Assembly: GCA_002382495.1 (NCBI GenBank)
Contig: DFXW01000041.1
Coordinates: 27,464-91,463, forward strand
Direction: 5' to 3'
Source: Flavobacterium sp. UBA4098
Lineage (GTDB): Bacteria; Bacteroidota; Bacteroidia; Flavobacteriales; Flavobacteriaceae
DNA: 64,000 bases
Part shown: positions 15,307-24,229 of the stretch, piece by piece
Layout: the number at the start of each line of letters is the position of its first letter
How positions within the stretch are numbered: the stretch's first letter is position 1
Notes under the pieces: generated by a model
Told to the model about the DNA's origin: nothing
Seen by the model: the letters and a program-made list of their open reading frames with translations, nothing else
Databases searched by the model: none
Made by a program: the position numbers and the translations under genes

Positions 15307-18141
15307 TTATAAGTTAATAGACAGGCTTACAAAATAGGTTCTTCCGTAGCCATAAAAATAGCTGTTGCCAAAGTTGGGTGTTCCGCTAGAAACTTCTTGG
15401 TCTCGTTGCCTAAAATTGGCATTACGAGCCTGTTCGAAACCGCCAGTTTTGAAAGAAGTATCCAAAAGATTATTAATGCTACAAAACAAATTCAAGTTCT
15501 TTTTGAAGATCCGCCACGATTTTCCTCCAACCAAATTCAATAATAAAACAGGAGTTAGTTCTTCTTGACGGAGCAACTCTCGTCCTCGTTCCTCTGAGGC
15601 TTCTGGAAAAGGTAATCCGCTTGCCGGATTGGTAAAAAACACAGAAGTCCTGGCGATAGGCGAGATGTCGATATAGCGAGTAGTTAAATAATTTACATTC
15701 GTACTTACCCACCAATATTTTGGATTTCGGTATTCCAATCCAAATGAATAGGCTTGTTGAGGCGTTCCTGCTTGACGGTAGTTTTTGAGTGTTGCGGTGC
15801 CAAAATCAAAAACAGGCAGGCTGTTTTCGGCAGACGCTTTGGAATCGTTAGTAATAGTTACATTGGGATTACTAGCGTAACGATAATCGCCAAAACCCGC
15901 TGCCAAATTAGTTTTTAAAGTGGGGTCTATTTGGTATTCCCAACTCAGTTCGGCTCCCCAATTGGTTTTATCTAAATGAGTTAATGTTTGGCTTACAAAC
16001 GCATTGGTGCTGTTGTTACCCGCACCGTTGTCAAAAATTCCTTCTGCATAAAAAAAGGAGTTTTCTGTTGCCTTTTTAATTAGGTTATAATAGCCCGTGA
16101 GTCTCATTTTTAGCTTTGGCGAACGATAGACATAACTCGCGTCCAAACCGCTATTGCTCTCGCTTTCTAATCCATCTACCACCGAATTATTGAGTCTCGA
16201 ATTGGGAAAAACAGCTCTCAAATTTGGGGCTTTGGAAGCGTGGGAGCCATTGAACAGTAGCAATTGTTTTCCGGATAATTTCCAAGTAAGCCCGCCTTTA
16301 AAACCAAAATTTTCAAACCGAATTATTGGGCCTTTGCCAAAGGAATTGGTTGGATAAATTCCGTTTCTATACAACCCTTCTCGTTGATAAGACGAAGTCG
16401 AATACTCCTGAGCCAAGTAAAAATCAATTTTTTGATATCGAAATTGGAATTGGGTAAAGCCTTCTAATCGATCACCCATTACATTAAAATTATAGCCATA
16501 AGCATCGCCTACTTTTACTCGTCGATTGGGCTGGTTCAAATCTGATTGCGCTTGATCCCCTTTGTAAAACACATCGACATCTTCAAAATACAATCCGCCT
16601 AATAAATCCAAAACGGTTTGGTAGTTATGGGAGTGTAATTTATGAAATGAAACTCCTGCAGTAAGCCGAATATTTTCCTTTAAATCGGTATTCAAGAGCG
16701 CATTGAAAGCAAGGGTTTGATCGTCTGTTCGGTCTTCGTAAAGAATGTACTTGCTTTGGGTGGGTTCATACCCTACAATTTTTCCATATGCATTTACAAT
16801 TGGGGTTTGGTTGGCTTTATAAAGCGCTTCCCAATCCATTTGCGGCTGTGCCAAAAAAAGAGATTTACTAAGTGCCGCATTCGCCAAGTCGGGCGTAAAA
16901 GCCCCCGAAAATTCCCCCTCATCTTTGGCGTATAATGAACTAAAGTAACTGGGCATTTTTTGATAATGAGAGGGAATGGGGCTGTTGGTGTTTTGATGGT
17001 CAATGGCGCTATTGCCGATTTTTCCAAATTGATACAAAACACCCAAATTAAGTTGGGTGACAGCATTAATTTTGAAATAATCATTCAGCATGAACACAGG
17101 CTCTTCGACAGTTTTAATTCTAGAATTCCGTTGTTTTCCATTTTGATAACCCCAATACGAATTGTAGTGCAGTGAAGTTAATGCCGTAACCTCATCGGTA
17201 TTGGGTGAATTTTTCCCGCGGGAATTTGGGGTGTACAATACCGTTAAGTTGATTGAATTTCGATTAGTGAGTTTTTTTTCGACGCTGGCAAATAACGAAT
17301 TCGCATCATACATTGCACCGTCAAAATAGCCTTCCTTAGCGTAGCGCTTTCCTACTGAGAAAACCAATGCCCAGCCTTTTTCATTCATTCCCGAGGCATA
17401 GCTAATCATAGCTCTTCCTTGGTAGTTGGTGTTGGTTCCTGACAAAGATATCCGAGTCCCTTTCCGGTAGGTTGAAGCTTGCGTGCTAATATGTTGCGTG
17501 CCTAAAATACCTCCAAAGGCATAATCGGAAGGGCTGGTGCCAATGGCGATTTCTTGATTTCGCAACACGTCGTTGATCCCGCCAAAATCGCTCCATTGCG
17601 GTCTGCCGTCATATATTTTATTCATCACAAGGCCGTTAATCATCAGCTTTGCGTATTGGCTGTCAAGGCCTCGTATTCGAAAACGAGCTTGCCCCCAATT
17701 GAATGCGGCCGCTTGTTGAAACGCATCTTTAGATGCGAGCAACATACTTGAAGTGCTTTCGGAACCACCGTTATCTTCCAAATCAGTATCTACGATTGAA
17801 ATAACGGCTGCTTGTTCAAGGGTTTCGTTATCTTCCTCCAAAGGAATTGTTCCTAAGTCAATTAGTTGGTCTTTGAAAATCTGAACAGGAATTAACTTGT
17901 CTTTGTATCCTTGATTATGGAAAAGGATAAAGTGCTTTCCTTGTACATCTGATTTGAATTGGAATTTTCCATCGGGAGAGGAGAGTTGCAGGATATTCGT
18001 ATTTTGAATACTTACAACAACATTGGCTAATGGATTTTGCGATTTGGGATCAATAATTTTTCCAGAAATGACCGTTTCTTTTTGAGCAAAAAGCAAATAA
18101 GGGCATATCAGAAAAAACAGCTTGGGGCAGAAGTTTTTCAT
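15307..18141 (-). CDS. TonB-dependent outer-membrane receptor
   Basis: 944 residues. A signal peptide ends near residue 19 (LLFAQ). A carboxypeptidase-regulatory-like domain follows (about 22-105, VISGKIIDPKSQNPLANVVV). The plug domain (about 120-230) includes RFRIRGLDSQYAKLMINGL. The 22-strand barrel ends in YFVSLSINL, with an aromatic/hydrophobic terminal strand. The plug lacks the SusC form of motif, so it is closer to iron/vitamin-type receptors than to SusC. It is co-oriented with the DUF5689 lipoprotein gene. No ferric uptake box or other operator was recognised in the 144 bases upstream. The substrate is unknown. Confidence 0.92.
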   Translation of the reverse strand: MKNFCPKLFFLICPYLLFAQKETVISGKIIDPKSQNPLANVVVSIQNTNILQLSSPDGKFQFKSDVQGKHFILFHNQGYKDKLIPVQIFKDQLIDLGTIPLEEDNETLEQAAVISIVDTDLEDNGGSESTSSMLLASKDAFQQAAAFNWGQARFRIRGLDSQYAKLMINGLVMNKIYDGRPQWSDFGGINDVLRNQEIAIGTSPSDYAFGGILGTQHISTQASTYRKGTRISLSGTNTNYQGRAMISYASGMNEKGWALVFSVGKRYAKEGYFDGAMYDANSLFASVEKKLTNRNSINLTVLYTPNSRGKNSPNTDEVTALTSLHYNSYWGYQNGKQRNSRIKTVEEPVFMLNDYFKINAVTQLNLGVLYQFGKIGNSAIDHQNTNSPIPSHYQKMPSYFSSLYAKDEGEFSGAFTPDLANAALSKSLFLAQPQMDWEALYKANQTPIVNAYGKIVGYEPTQSKYILYEDRTDDQTLAFNALLNTDLKENIRLTAGVSFHKLHSHNYQTVLDLLGGLYFEDVDVFYKGDQAQSDLNQPNRRVKVGDAYGYNFNVMGDRLEGFTQFQFRYQKIDFYLAQEYSTSSYQREGLYRNGIYPTNSFGKGPIIRFENFGFKGGLTWKLSGKQLLLFNGSHASKAPNLRAVFPNSRLNNSVVDGLESESNSGLDASYVYRSPKLKMRLTGYYNLIKKATENSFFYAEGIFDNGAGNNSTNAFVSQTLTHLDKTNWGAELSWEYQIDPTLKTNLAAGFGDYRYASNPNVTITNDSKASAENSLPVFDFGTATLKNYRQAGTPQQAYSFGLEYRNPKYWWVSTNVNYLTTRYIDISPIARTSVFFTNPASGLPFPEASEERGRELLRQEELTPVLLLNLVGGKSWRIFKKNLNLFCSINNLLDTSFKTGGFEQARNANFRQRDQEVSSGTPNFGNSYFYGYGRTYFVSLSINL

Positions 18142-18285
18142 TCGATTTGGGATTAAAATATAAACTAACCTTTTCAGAACAATTAGGGCATTACTGTCTT
18201 GAAAAGCAAATACTTAAAAAAGGAAACGGTTTTATCTTTTCCAATTTGAAGTTAAAAATAGTAAAAAAATGGATTTGTTTGTTTT

Positions 18286-19497
18286 TTACTCTGCCGTTTT
18301 GATTTTGGAGACCATAAACGAAATGAATACACCAAAAACCCCAATGAAAGCAAAAGAAAATTGCAATCCAAAAGCTTCGGCAATGTAGCCAATTATAGGC
18401 GGACCCATTAAAAAACCTAAGAAACTTACGCTTGAAACCGCAGTTAAGGCTTCGCCAGTAGGAATTTCAGGATGCTTGCCGGCAATACTGTAGAGCGTAG
18501 GAATAATGGTGGAAACACCCAATCCCACAAACATAAACGCAAGGGTGCAAGGAACAATATAGGGAAAAAATACGGCTGTAAATAGACCTGCAGAAATGAC
18601 TACGCCACTAATTTGCATCACTTTTTTTCGACCAAATTTTAAAATAAATCGATCGCCTAAAAAACGACCACTGGCCATCATAATCATAAAGGAAGTATAA
18701 CCTAAAATTACCAAGGGTCCAGGAGCTTTTACAACATCTTTAAAGTATACTCCGCTCCAGTCAAACATGACGCCTTCGCTTGCCATACAGCAGAAACCGA
18801 TGATGCCTAACCACAGCAACATTTTGTCGGGTTTTCTGAATCCTTTCTCTTTTTTAGGTTGCGGTTTTTCAACGGCTTTGATGAGGTATTTGATATTGAA
18901 CGAAATCAACGATAAAACAAGAATGCCTACAATAGCAAAGTGTTGAAAAGGGGTTAGTTGTAAGGCCAACATTCCCAATCCGACAAAAGCGCCAGTGAAA
19001 CCGGCCAAACTCCACATGCCATGGAATGAAGACATGATAGTTCTCTTGAACAAGCCTTCGGTATAAACGCCTTGGGTGTTTACCGAAATATTGGATAAGT
19101 TGCCAAAAACACCAAAAAAGAACAAGCCTAAGGCTAGGGTCCAAGGATTGGAAGCCAAACCTAAGTTGGTTAAGCTGATGGCATACATGATAATAGCAAA
19201 AAGGAGGGTGCGATGACTTCCAAAACGAGTAACTAATTTTCCAGAAACGGGCATCATTACCAATTGCCCTACAGGTACTGCAAATAGGATAGAACCTAAA
19301 GTCGCTTCGCTAAGATGTAAAGTAGTTTTGATGTCTGGAATTCGGCTGGCCCAAGAGGCAAAACACAAACCCATTCCGAAATAAAAGGAACCCACACCTA
19401 ATCGGATTCTATTTAAGTACGATGCTTTGGCTTCGCGGTAGCTTTTTTTGTATTTCCCTTTGCCTTTGAATCGGCCTAAAAAGTTTAAATCTATCAA
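18286..19497 (-). CDS. MFS transporter (fucose-permease-like group)
   Basis: 403 residues with about 12 hydrophobic helices and a charged N-terminal tail (FKGKGKYKKSYREAKAS). The loop between helices 2 and 3 reads GKLVTRFGSHRT, the major-facilitator motif region, and the mirror loop in the second half reads GDRFILKFGRKK. The charged cytoplasmic loop EKPQPKKEKGFRKPDK divides the two halves. The substrate cannot be inferred. It stands alone, with 139 bases to the next minus-strand gene and 144 to the receptor gene. Confidence 0.87.
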   Translation of the reverse strand: MIDLNFLGRFKGKGKYKKSYREAKASYLNRIRLGVGSFYFGMGLCFASWASRIPDIKTTLHLSEATLGSILFAVPVGQLVMMPVSGKLVTRFGSHRTLLFAIIMYAISLTNLGLASNPWTLALGLFFFGVFGNLSNISVNTQGVYTEGLFKRTIMSSFHGMWSLAGFTGAFVGLGMLALQLTPFQHFAIVGILVLSLISFNIKYLIKAVEKPQPKKEKGFRKPDKMLLWLGIIGFCCMASEGVMFDWSGVYFKDVVKAPGPLVILGYTSFMIMMASGRFLGDRFILKFGRKKVMQISGVVISAGLFTAVFFPYIVPCTLAFMFVGLGVSTIIPTLYSIAGKHPEIPTGEALTAVSSVSFLGFLMGPPIIGYIAEAFGLQFSFAFIGVFGVFISFMVSKIKTAE

Positions 19498-19636
19498 AAT
19501 GGTGTTTTTAGGGTTTCATTGTGTCAAAAATATAAAAACACCGGATTCCATAGCGATAAATTTGAAATGACACAGAATTACAACGTTATTTGTTTATAAG
19601 TAGTGGTTTTTGAACACCCATTCAGAATTTGAATAT

Positions 19637-20680
19637 TTAGTCTATCGCAATCACTTTTTGTTGTGTATTGCTTTCAAGTGCAGCCTCAATAATTTGCATC
19701 ACATGAGTCCCTTCTTGAGCGGTTACCGGTTCGGGTTTGTTTTCTACTATCGAATGGTATACCCCGTCAAAATAATCGTAATAATTGCCTTGCAGCGTTG
19801 GGATTTTTTCGCGGAAAATAGCTCCGTTTACCTCCGTATGCAATAGACCTTCTTTTTCTTTGGGTTCGGTTCCCCAAGTGGTTAAGTTGGGTTTTTTTCC
19901 GAGTTTTAATTCGTCTTCTTGTACATCGCCACGGGGTTTTAAGAAAGACCCTTTTTTGCCATGTAGGACAAAAGACGGATTGGCTTCACGCACAAAAAAT
20001 CCCGCTTTCAAACGCACTCTTTTGTTTGAATAATACAATAAGATATCAATGTAATCGTCAACGATGGAATTTTCTCGCGTGATGCGAATATCAGCAAAAA
20101 CGCTTTTGGGCATCCCAAACAAACACAAGGCTTGATCGATCAAATGCGGACCTAAATCTTTTAGTATTCCAGCGCCAGCATTGGCGGTTTCTTTATGAAT
20201 TTTTGGACTTAAAATAGGATTGAAGCGATCAAAATGGAATTCGGCTTCTACTATGTCGCCCAAGAGTTTTTCATTCACTATTTTTTGAACGGTTTTGAAA
20301 TCACTATCCCAACGTCTGTTTTGAAACACGGCTAGTTTTAACCCTTTGGCTTTTGCCAAAGCAGTCAATTCCTGCGCTTCGGCAACCGTGGTGGTAAAGG
20401 CTTTTTCGACCAAAGCATGTTTGCCGGCCAGTAATACTTGTTTAGCAAAGTCAAAATGGGTTCCAACAGGCGTATTCACGACGATTAATTCGGCATCCGA
20501 TTCTAAAACCGACTCTAAACTAGGATAGCTTGTCACTTCTGGATAATCCAATTGAATCAATTTTTTGCTTCTTTCCCAAGAGCCTAGTAATTCAAATCCT
20601 GGATGAAGATTCAAAAAAGGTGCGTGAAAGACTTTGCCAGACATGCCGTAAGAGAGTAGGGCGGTTTTGATTTTTTGCAT
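19637..20680 (-). CDS. Gfo/Idh/MocA family oxidoreductase
   Basis: 347 residues from the ATG at 20680; nine further upstream codons are unlikely. The N-terminal Rossmann part starts IKTALLSYGMSGKVFHAPFL, a variant of the usual GxGxxG. The family motif EKAFTTTVAEAQEL (near 94-107) carries the EKP-type lysine. The C-terminal alpha/beta domain includes KDLGPHLIDQALCLFG with the catalytic-site His. It is probably an NAD(P)-dependent dehydrogenase of sugars or polyols, substrate unknown. It resembles the YdgJ/YhhX branch. It is monocistronic on the minus strand. Confidence 0.88.
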   Translation of the reverse strand: MQKIKTALLSYGMSGKVFHAPFLNLHPGFELLGSWERSKKLIQLDYPEVTSYPSLESVLESDAELIVVNTPVGTHFDFAKQVLLAGKHALVEKAFTTTVAEAQELTALAKAKGLKLAVFQNRRWDSDFKTVQKIVNEKLLGDIVEAEFHFDRFNPILSPKIHKETANAGAGILKDLGPHLIDQALCLFGMPKSVFADIRITRENSIVDDYIDILLYYSNKRVRLKAGFFVREANPSFVLHGKKGSFLKPRGDVQEDELKLGKKPNLTTWGTEPKEKEGLLHTEVNGAIFREKIPTLQGNYYDYFDGVYHSIVENKPEPVTAQEGTHVMQIIEAALESNTQQKVIAID

Positions 20681-20753
20681 GATTTGTTGTTTTGAATGCA
20701 AATGCAAAGTAAAGTTTTTTTCCGCCGCTAAGGGGTAAAATGAAGAAGATTTT

Positions 20754-20795
20754 GAGATTCGTGATTCGAAAACCGTGATTCGTAATTCGAAAATA
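20754..20795. repeat. Two tandem 21-bp intergenic repeats
   Basis: Units 20754-20774 and 20775-20795 match at 17 of 21 positions; their core is GATTCGTrATTCGAAAA. On the minus strand the run is open and would encode repeated ITN-type tripeptides, but no gene is likely. Confidence 0.6.
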
Positions 20796-20802
20796 GGACT
20801 TC

Positions 20803-20817
20803 GTTAATTGAATTAAC
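20803..20817. other. Perfect palindrome upstream of rseP
   Basis: GTTAATT-G-AATTAAC lies 33 bases upstream of the rseP promoter -33 box. It may be an operator; nothing else supports this. Confidence 0.3.
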
Positions 20818-20849
20818 AAACTTTTAGCAGCCTATGGCTTTTTAAAGTA

Positions 20850-20879
20850 TTTGAAATAGAAAAGAAAACCCTATTTTTG
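20850..20879 (+). promoter_or_regulatory. Promoter of rseP
   Basis: TTTG at 20850-20853 and TATTTTTG at 20872-20879, with 18 bases between, fit the Bacteroidota consensus. The ATG is 30 bases downstream. Confidence 0.65.
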
Positions 20880-20908
20880 TGCATCAAAATTAGAATTAAA
20901 CCCACAAT

Positions 20909-22252
20909 ATGGACATAGTTATCAAGCTTTCACAATTTTTAATGAGTTTATCATTACTAATTATTTTACACGAATTAGGACATTTTATTCCTGCCAAATT
21001 ATTCAAAACAAGAGTAGAGAAATTCTACTTGTTTTTTGATGTTAAATACTCTCTTTTAAAGAAAAAAATTGGCGAAACTGAATACGGAATTGGGTGGTTG
21101 CCTTTGGGTGGTTATGTAAAAATTTCGGGTATGATTGACGAAAGTATGGACAAGGAACAAATGGCTTTGCCACCTCAGCCATGGGAGTTTCGTTCCAAAC
21201 CAGCTTGGCAACGTTTGATTATTATGTTAGGCGGGGTAACGGTGAATTTTATTTTGGCTTTTATCATTTATATCGGGATGGCCTTTGCTTATGGCGAAAT
21301 GTTTGTGGCTACCGAGGATTTGAAAGACGGATTGTTAATTGAGAACCCAGTGATGCAAAAAGCAGGATTTCAAACTGGAGATAAAATCATCGCGATTGAT
21401 GGCGAAAAAGTAGTGAAATTTGACAACCAAATGAACTCCAAAATCGTCATGGCAAAACAAGTTTTGATTGAACGTGGCGGCCTTCAAAAAACAATTACGA
21501 TGCCTGTAGATTTTGTAGATCAATTGTCAAAAATTGAAAAAGTTTCTTTGGCTACTATTCGAATGCCGTTTGTAGTAGGCGCTGTTTCAGAGGGATCCAA
21601 AAACTCGACTTTGCAGCCTAAAGATATTGTGTTGCGTTTGAATGAAGAGCCAGCCAAATACTTAGACCAAGCCAAAACTATTTTGGAAAAAAACAAAAAC
21701 AAGTTGATTGTTGCTGGCGTTTTGAGAAATGGAAAAGACATTCAAGTGCCTATTCAGGTTGATGCGGATGGTAAATTAGGAGTTCAATTAGGCGGTTTGG
21801 ATTTAGAATCCTTAGAACAACTAGGCTATTATAAAGTGAGCAAACAAGAGTTTGGTTTCTTTGAATCGTTCCCAGTTGGTATTCAAAAAGGAGCCGATCA
21901 ATTAGTAGGTTATGGCAAGCAATTGAAGATGATTTTCAATCCAGAAACTAAAGCTTACAAACAAGTGGGAGGCTTTGCAGCTATATTTAATATTTTTCCA
22001 AGTACCTGGAGTTGGGAAGTGTTTTGGAACATCACGGCTTTGTTATCGATTATGTTGGGAGTAATGAACTTATTACCTATTCCTGCACTAGACGGTGGGC
22101 ATGTGGTATTCTTATTGTTTGAAATTATCAGCGGCAAGAAGCCAAGCGAAAAATTCTTAGAAAACGCACAAATGGTTGGTATTGTTTTACTTATCAGTTT
22201 GTTGTTATTTGCTAACGGAAATGATATTTATAAGGCAATTGTAGGCAAGTAA
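20909..22252 (+). CDS. rseP: Site-2 intramembrane metalloprotease RseP
   Basis: 447 residues. The zinc motif HELGHF (His21, Glu22, His25) lies in the first membrane helix and the third ligand is in LPIPALDGGHV near 395. Two PDZ-like segments (about 110-200 and 210-290) lie between membrane helices, as in E. coli RseP. It cleaves membrane-spanning substrates such as anti-sigma factors and remnant signal peptides; here the partner is unknown. It has its own promoter and is followed by tRNA-Asn with a separate promoter. Confidence 0.95.
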   Translation: MDIVIKLSQFLMSLSLLIILHELGHFIPAKLFKTRVEKFYLFFDVKYSLLKKKIGETEYGIGWLPLGGYVKISGMIDESMDKEQMALPPQPWEFRSKPAWQRLIIMLGGVTVNFILAFIIYIGMAFAYGEMFVATEDLKDGLLIENPVMQKAGFQTGDKIIAIDGEKVVKFDNQMNSKIVMAKQVLIERGGLQKTITMPVDFVDQLSKIEKVSLATIRMPFVVGAVSEGSKNSTLQPKDIVLRLNEEPAKYLDQAKTILEKNKNKLIVAGVLRNGKDIQVPIQVDADGKLGVQLGGLDLESLEQLGYYKVSKQEFGFFESFPVGIQKGADQLVGYGKQLKMIFNPETKAYKQVGGFAAIFNIFPSTWSWEVFWNITALLSIMLGVMNLLPIPALDGGHVVFLLFEIISGKKPSEKFLENAQMVGIVLLISLLLFANGNDIYKAIVGK

Positions 22253-22279
22253 ATTTTTTTTAAAATTTACGGCTAATTA

Positions 22280-22310
22280 TTTGCGAAAAACAATTTTAGC
22301 CCTATATTTG
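22280..22310 (+). promoter_or_regulatory. Promoter of tRNA-Asn
   Basis: TTTG at 22280-22283, 19 bases, then TATATTTG at 22303-22310: an excellent match to the Bacteroidota promoter. The mature tRNA begins 27 bases after the -7 box. Confidence 0.8.
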
Positions 22311-22336
22311 CACCGCTTTAAAAGTGAAATACACTT

Positions 22337-22410
22337 TCCTCCTTAGCTCAGTTGGTTAGAGCATCTGACTGTTAATCAGAGGGTCCTTGGTTCGAGCCCA
22401 AGAGGGGGAG
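22337..22410 (+). tRNA. tRNA-Asn (anticodon GTT)
   Basis: The cloverleaf is complete. The acceptor stem TCCTCCT pairs with AGGGGGA (one G-U). The anticodon stem TCTGA/TCAGA encloses loop CTGTTAA with anticodon GTT. The T arm is CTTGG-TTCGAGC-CCAAG. The discriminator base is G at 22410, and the CCA end is not encoded. It has its own promoter and terminator. Confidence 0.97.
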
Positions 22411-22420
22411 CAAAAAGCAG

Positions 22421-22451
22421 AAAGCCTTTACAGCAATGTAAGGGCTTTTTT
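22421..22451 (+). terminator. Terminator of tRNA-Asn
   Basis: A 12-bp stem (22421-22432 with 22437-22448, one G-U pair) with loop GCAA is followed by a short T tract. It starts 11 bases after the tRNA. Confidence 0.8.
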
Positions 22452-22523
22452 ATATAACACTTGAATGGTTTGTTTTACTTAGGTTGAGTTTTTTGATTAA
22501 ATTTATGACCTATTTCTAACCTT

Positions 22524-23339
22524 GTGATCAAAACAATAACTCCAAATTCTCCGATTTTGAAAAAGTACATTGAGTGCTTTTATATTTATGAGGGTAAATC
22601 CAACTCAAAATACACTTACGTAGCTTTTCCTCATTATAATACAGGCCTGTCATTTTTTAAAAACACAACAATAAAAAGACACCAAAGGAGTTTAGAGATT
22701 TCAGAAAGCACTACTACTGGTCTTCATATTGAAATATTGGGTAAATATATTAGTCCTGTTGTAATACAATTAGACGGATTAATTCGTGAAATTTCAATTA
22801 TATTTAAACCTCTTGGAATTAATCGCTTTATAAAGGATAATTATCAATCAATTGCTCCTAATTTTACTCAAGAATTTACAAATAGCGTTTGGCGTCATTT
22901 TGGAGAAGACCTTTTTTCAGGAGGAGACGATTTAAATAAATTAGAATCGTTTTTACTTTCTCAATTTTCAGAGAATCAAGATTTGATCGCTATCGAAGAG
23001 TCTCTTAAATTATTAGAAAAAGGGAACGATCAAACAACTATTGATACTATCGCTTCCAAAGTAGGATTAAACTTAAAAACTTTTCAGAGGCATTTCAACA
23101 AACATATGGGCTGTAGTCCTATTGAATATCGAAGAATATGCAGATTCAGAAATTCTTTAAATAGCAAGCTCAATAGTTTTGAATTAAAAAATTTAACCGA
23201 TATAACTTATGAAGAAGGGTACTATGACCAGTCCTATTTCATTAAGGAATTCAGGAAACTTACCAATCATAACCCGAAAGACTTTTTTAAAGCAACAAGC
23301 AAAGTAGATGGTGATAAGATAGTTTGGGAATTAAAGTAG
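22524..23339 (+). CDS. AraC-family transcription regulator
   Basis: 271 residues from a GTG codon; no ATG lies near the N terminus, so the rare start is needed. The N-terminal domain (about 1-150) resembles the DUF6597-type sensor of AraC proteins (LKKYIECFYIYEG). The C-terminal double helix-turn-helix is at about 175-260, with IASKVGLNLKTFQRHFNKHMG and SYFIKEFRKLTNHNPKDFF. It is AT-rich and lies between tRNA-Asn and a small membrane protein gene, which it may regulate. No ligand can be guessed. Confidence 0.85.
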   Translation: MIKTITPNSPILKKYIECFYIYEGKSNSKYTYVAFPHYNTGLSFFKNTTIKRHQRSLEISESTTTGLHIEILGKYISPVVIQLDGLIREISIIFKPLGINRFIKDNYQSIAPNFTQEFTNSVWRHFGEDLFSGGDDLNKLESFLLSQFSENQDLIAIEESLKLLEKGNDQTTIDTIASKVGLNLKTFQRHFNKHMGCSPIEYRRICRFRNSLNSKLNSFELKNLTDITYEEGYYDQSYFIKEFRKLTNHNPKDFFKATSKVDGDKIVWELK

Positions 23340-23376
23340 TGTCTTAAAAGTACAATTTTGAATATTTTTTTGATTC

Positions 23377-23384
23377 TAATTTTG
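23377..23384 (+). promoter_or_regulatory. -7 box upstream of the small membrane protein gene
   Basis: TAATTTTG fits TAnnTTTG, 22 bases before the ATG. A TTTTG at 23356-23360 is 16 bases upstream, slightly short of the usual spacing. Confidence 0.5.
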
Positions 23385-23405
23385 TATAAATCTAAATACA
23401 TAATT

Positions 23406-23648
23406 ATGAAAACATCATTTAACAAATTTCTCTACATCGGATTTATACTTTTAGGAGTATTCCAAGCGTTATTCTCCAAAGACTATATGCAAGCAGGTTC
23501 CTCTATAGGTATCGCTTTGGCTTTTGATCCGTTTGATCAAGACCAAAAATGGAATGACAGACCGACTTGGCAAAAAGCTGTTTTATTCGTTCATTTAGGA
23601 GTAGCCGCTGCTTTATTAGGCTATGAAATAGGTTGGAATGATAAATAA
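23406..23648 (+). CDS. Small membrane protein, unknown function
   Basis: 80 residues from the ATG at 23406; upstream in-frame codons back to 23358 overlap the promoter. Two hydrophobic segments (about 7-37 and 58-75) flank an acidic loop (FDPFDQDQKWNDRPTW). I do not recognise a named family. It follows the AraC regulator by 66 bases and has its own -7 box, so it may be the regulator's target. It is convergent with the GNAT gene. Confidence 0.7.
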   Translation: MKTSFNKFLYIGFILLGVFQALFSKDYMQAGSSIGIALAFDPFDQDQKWNDRPTWQKAVLFVHLGVAAALLGYEIGWNDK

Positions 23649-23655
23649 TAGTGGA

Positions 23656-24174
23656 TTACAACACTAACTTCATCATAATATCCGTTTGTGCTTCGTCGCC
23701 AAAGGCAAAGATATGTTTGTCGAAAGCGACGAAGCCATTTTTGGTATAGAACCGAAGTGCGCGATGGTTTTCTTCCCAAACGCCTAACCAGATAAATTCT
23801 ACTTTCTTTTGTTTGGCAATGGCCATAGCTTTTTCAAACAACAATTGGCCCACTTGCTTTCCGTGGTAGTCTTGTAACACGTATATGCGTTCAATCTCTA
23901 CTGAATTAGCGTCTTGAAGTTCCGTTTGTGCAGCCCCAAAATTGACTTTTAGGTAGCCAATTACGACTTCGTTTTGGGTCGCAAAATAAAATTCTGAGTT
24001 TGGGTTTTCGAGTTCAGCGGTGAGTTTTTCTAATGAAAAGCTAGTGGCTAAATAGGCATTCATACTTTCTTCTGAATCAGATTCAAAAAAAGTATCGTAA
24101 AAGGTTTTACGCCCAATTTCTTGTAAGGGAACCAATTGTTCCACCCCTATTTTTGTAATTTCAAAGGAATTCAT
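23656..24174 (-). CDS. GNAT family N-acetyltransferase
   Basis: 172 residues from the ATG at 24174; nine further upstream codons are possible. It has the GNAT core: beta-strands YLKVNFG and VEIERIYVL, followed by the acetyl-CoA loop DYHGKQVGQLLFEKA (Q/RxxGxG/A) and the terminal FYTKNGF block. Spermidine-acetyltransferase-like relatives share this order, but the acceptor is unknown. Cytosolic. It is single on the minus strand, and its start lies 55 bases from the divergent acetyltransferase gene. Confidence 0.9.
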   Translation of the reverse strand: MNSFEITKIGVEQLVPLQEIGRKTFYDTFFESDSEESMNAYLATSFSLEKLTAELENPNSEFYFATQNEVVIGYLKVNFGAAQTELQDANSVEIERIYVLQDYHGKQVGQLLFEKAMAIAKQKKVEFIWLGVWEENHRALRFYTKNGFVAFDKHIFAFGDEAQTDIMMKLVL

Positions 24175-24229
24175 AGTCACAAATATAAAATATAATTTCA
24201 TATATTTAGTGGCTTAAAAAGTATCGAAT

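Noticed and set aside
20592..20819. Minus-strand open frame across the 21-bp repeats (75 codons)
   Set aside because: It reads through the repeats with ITN-type repeats and overlaps the start of the oxidoreductase in another frame; no initiation site or family is visible.
22337..23648. Integration site or genomic island at tRNA-Asn
   Set aside because: No integrase gene and no direct repeat of the tRNA 3' end was found within the window.
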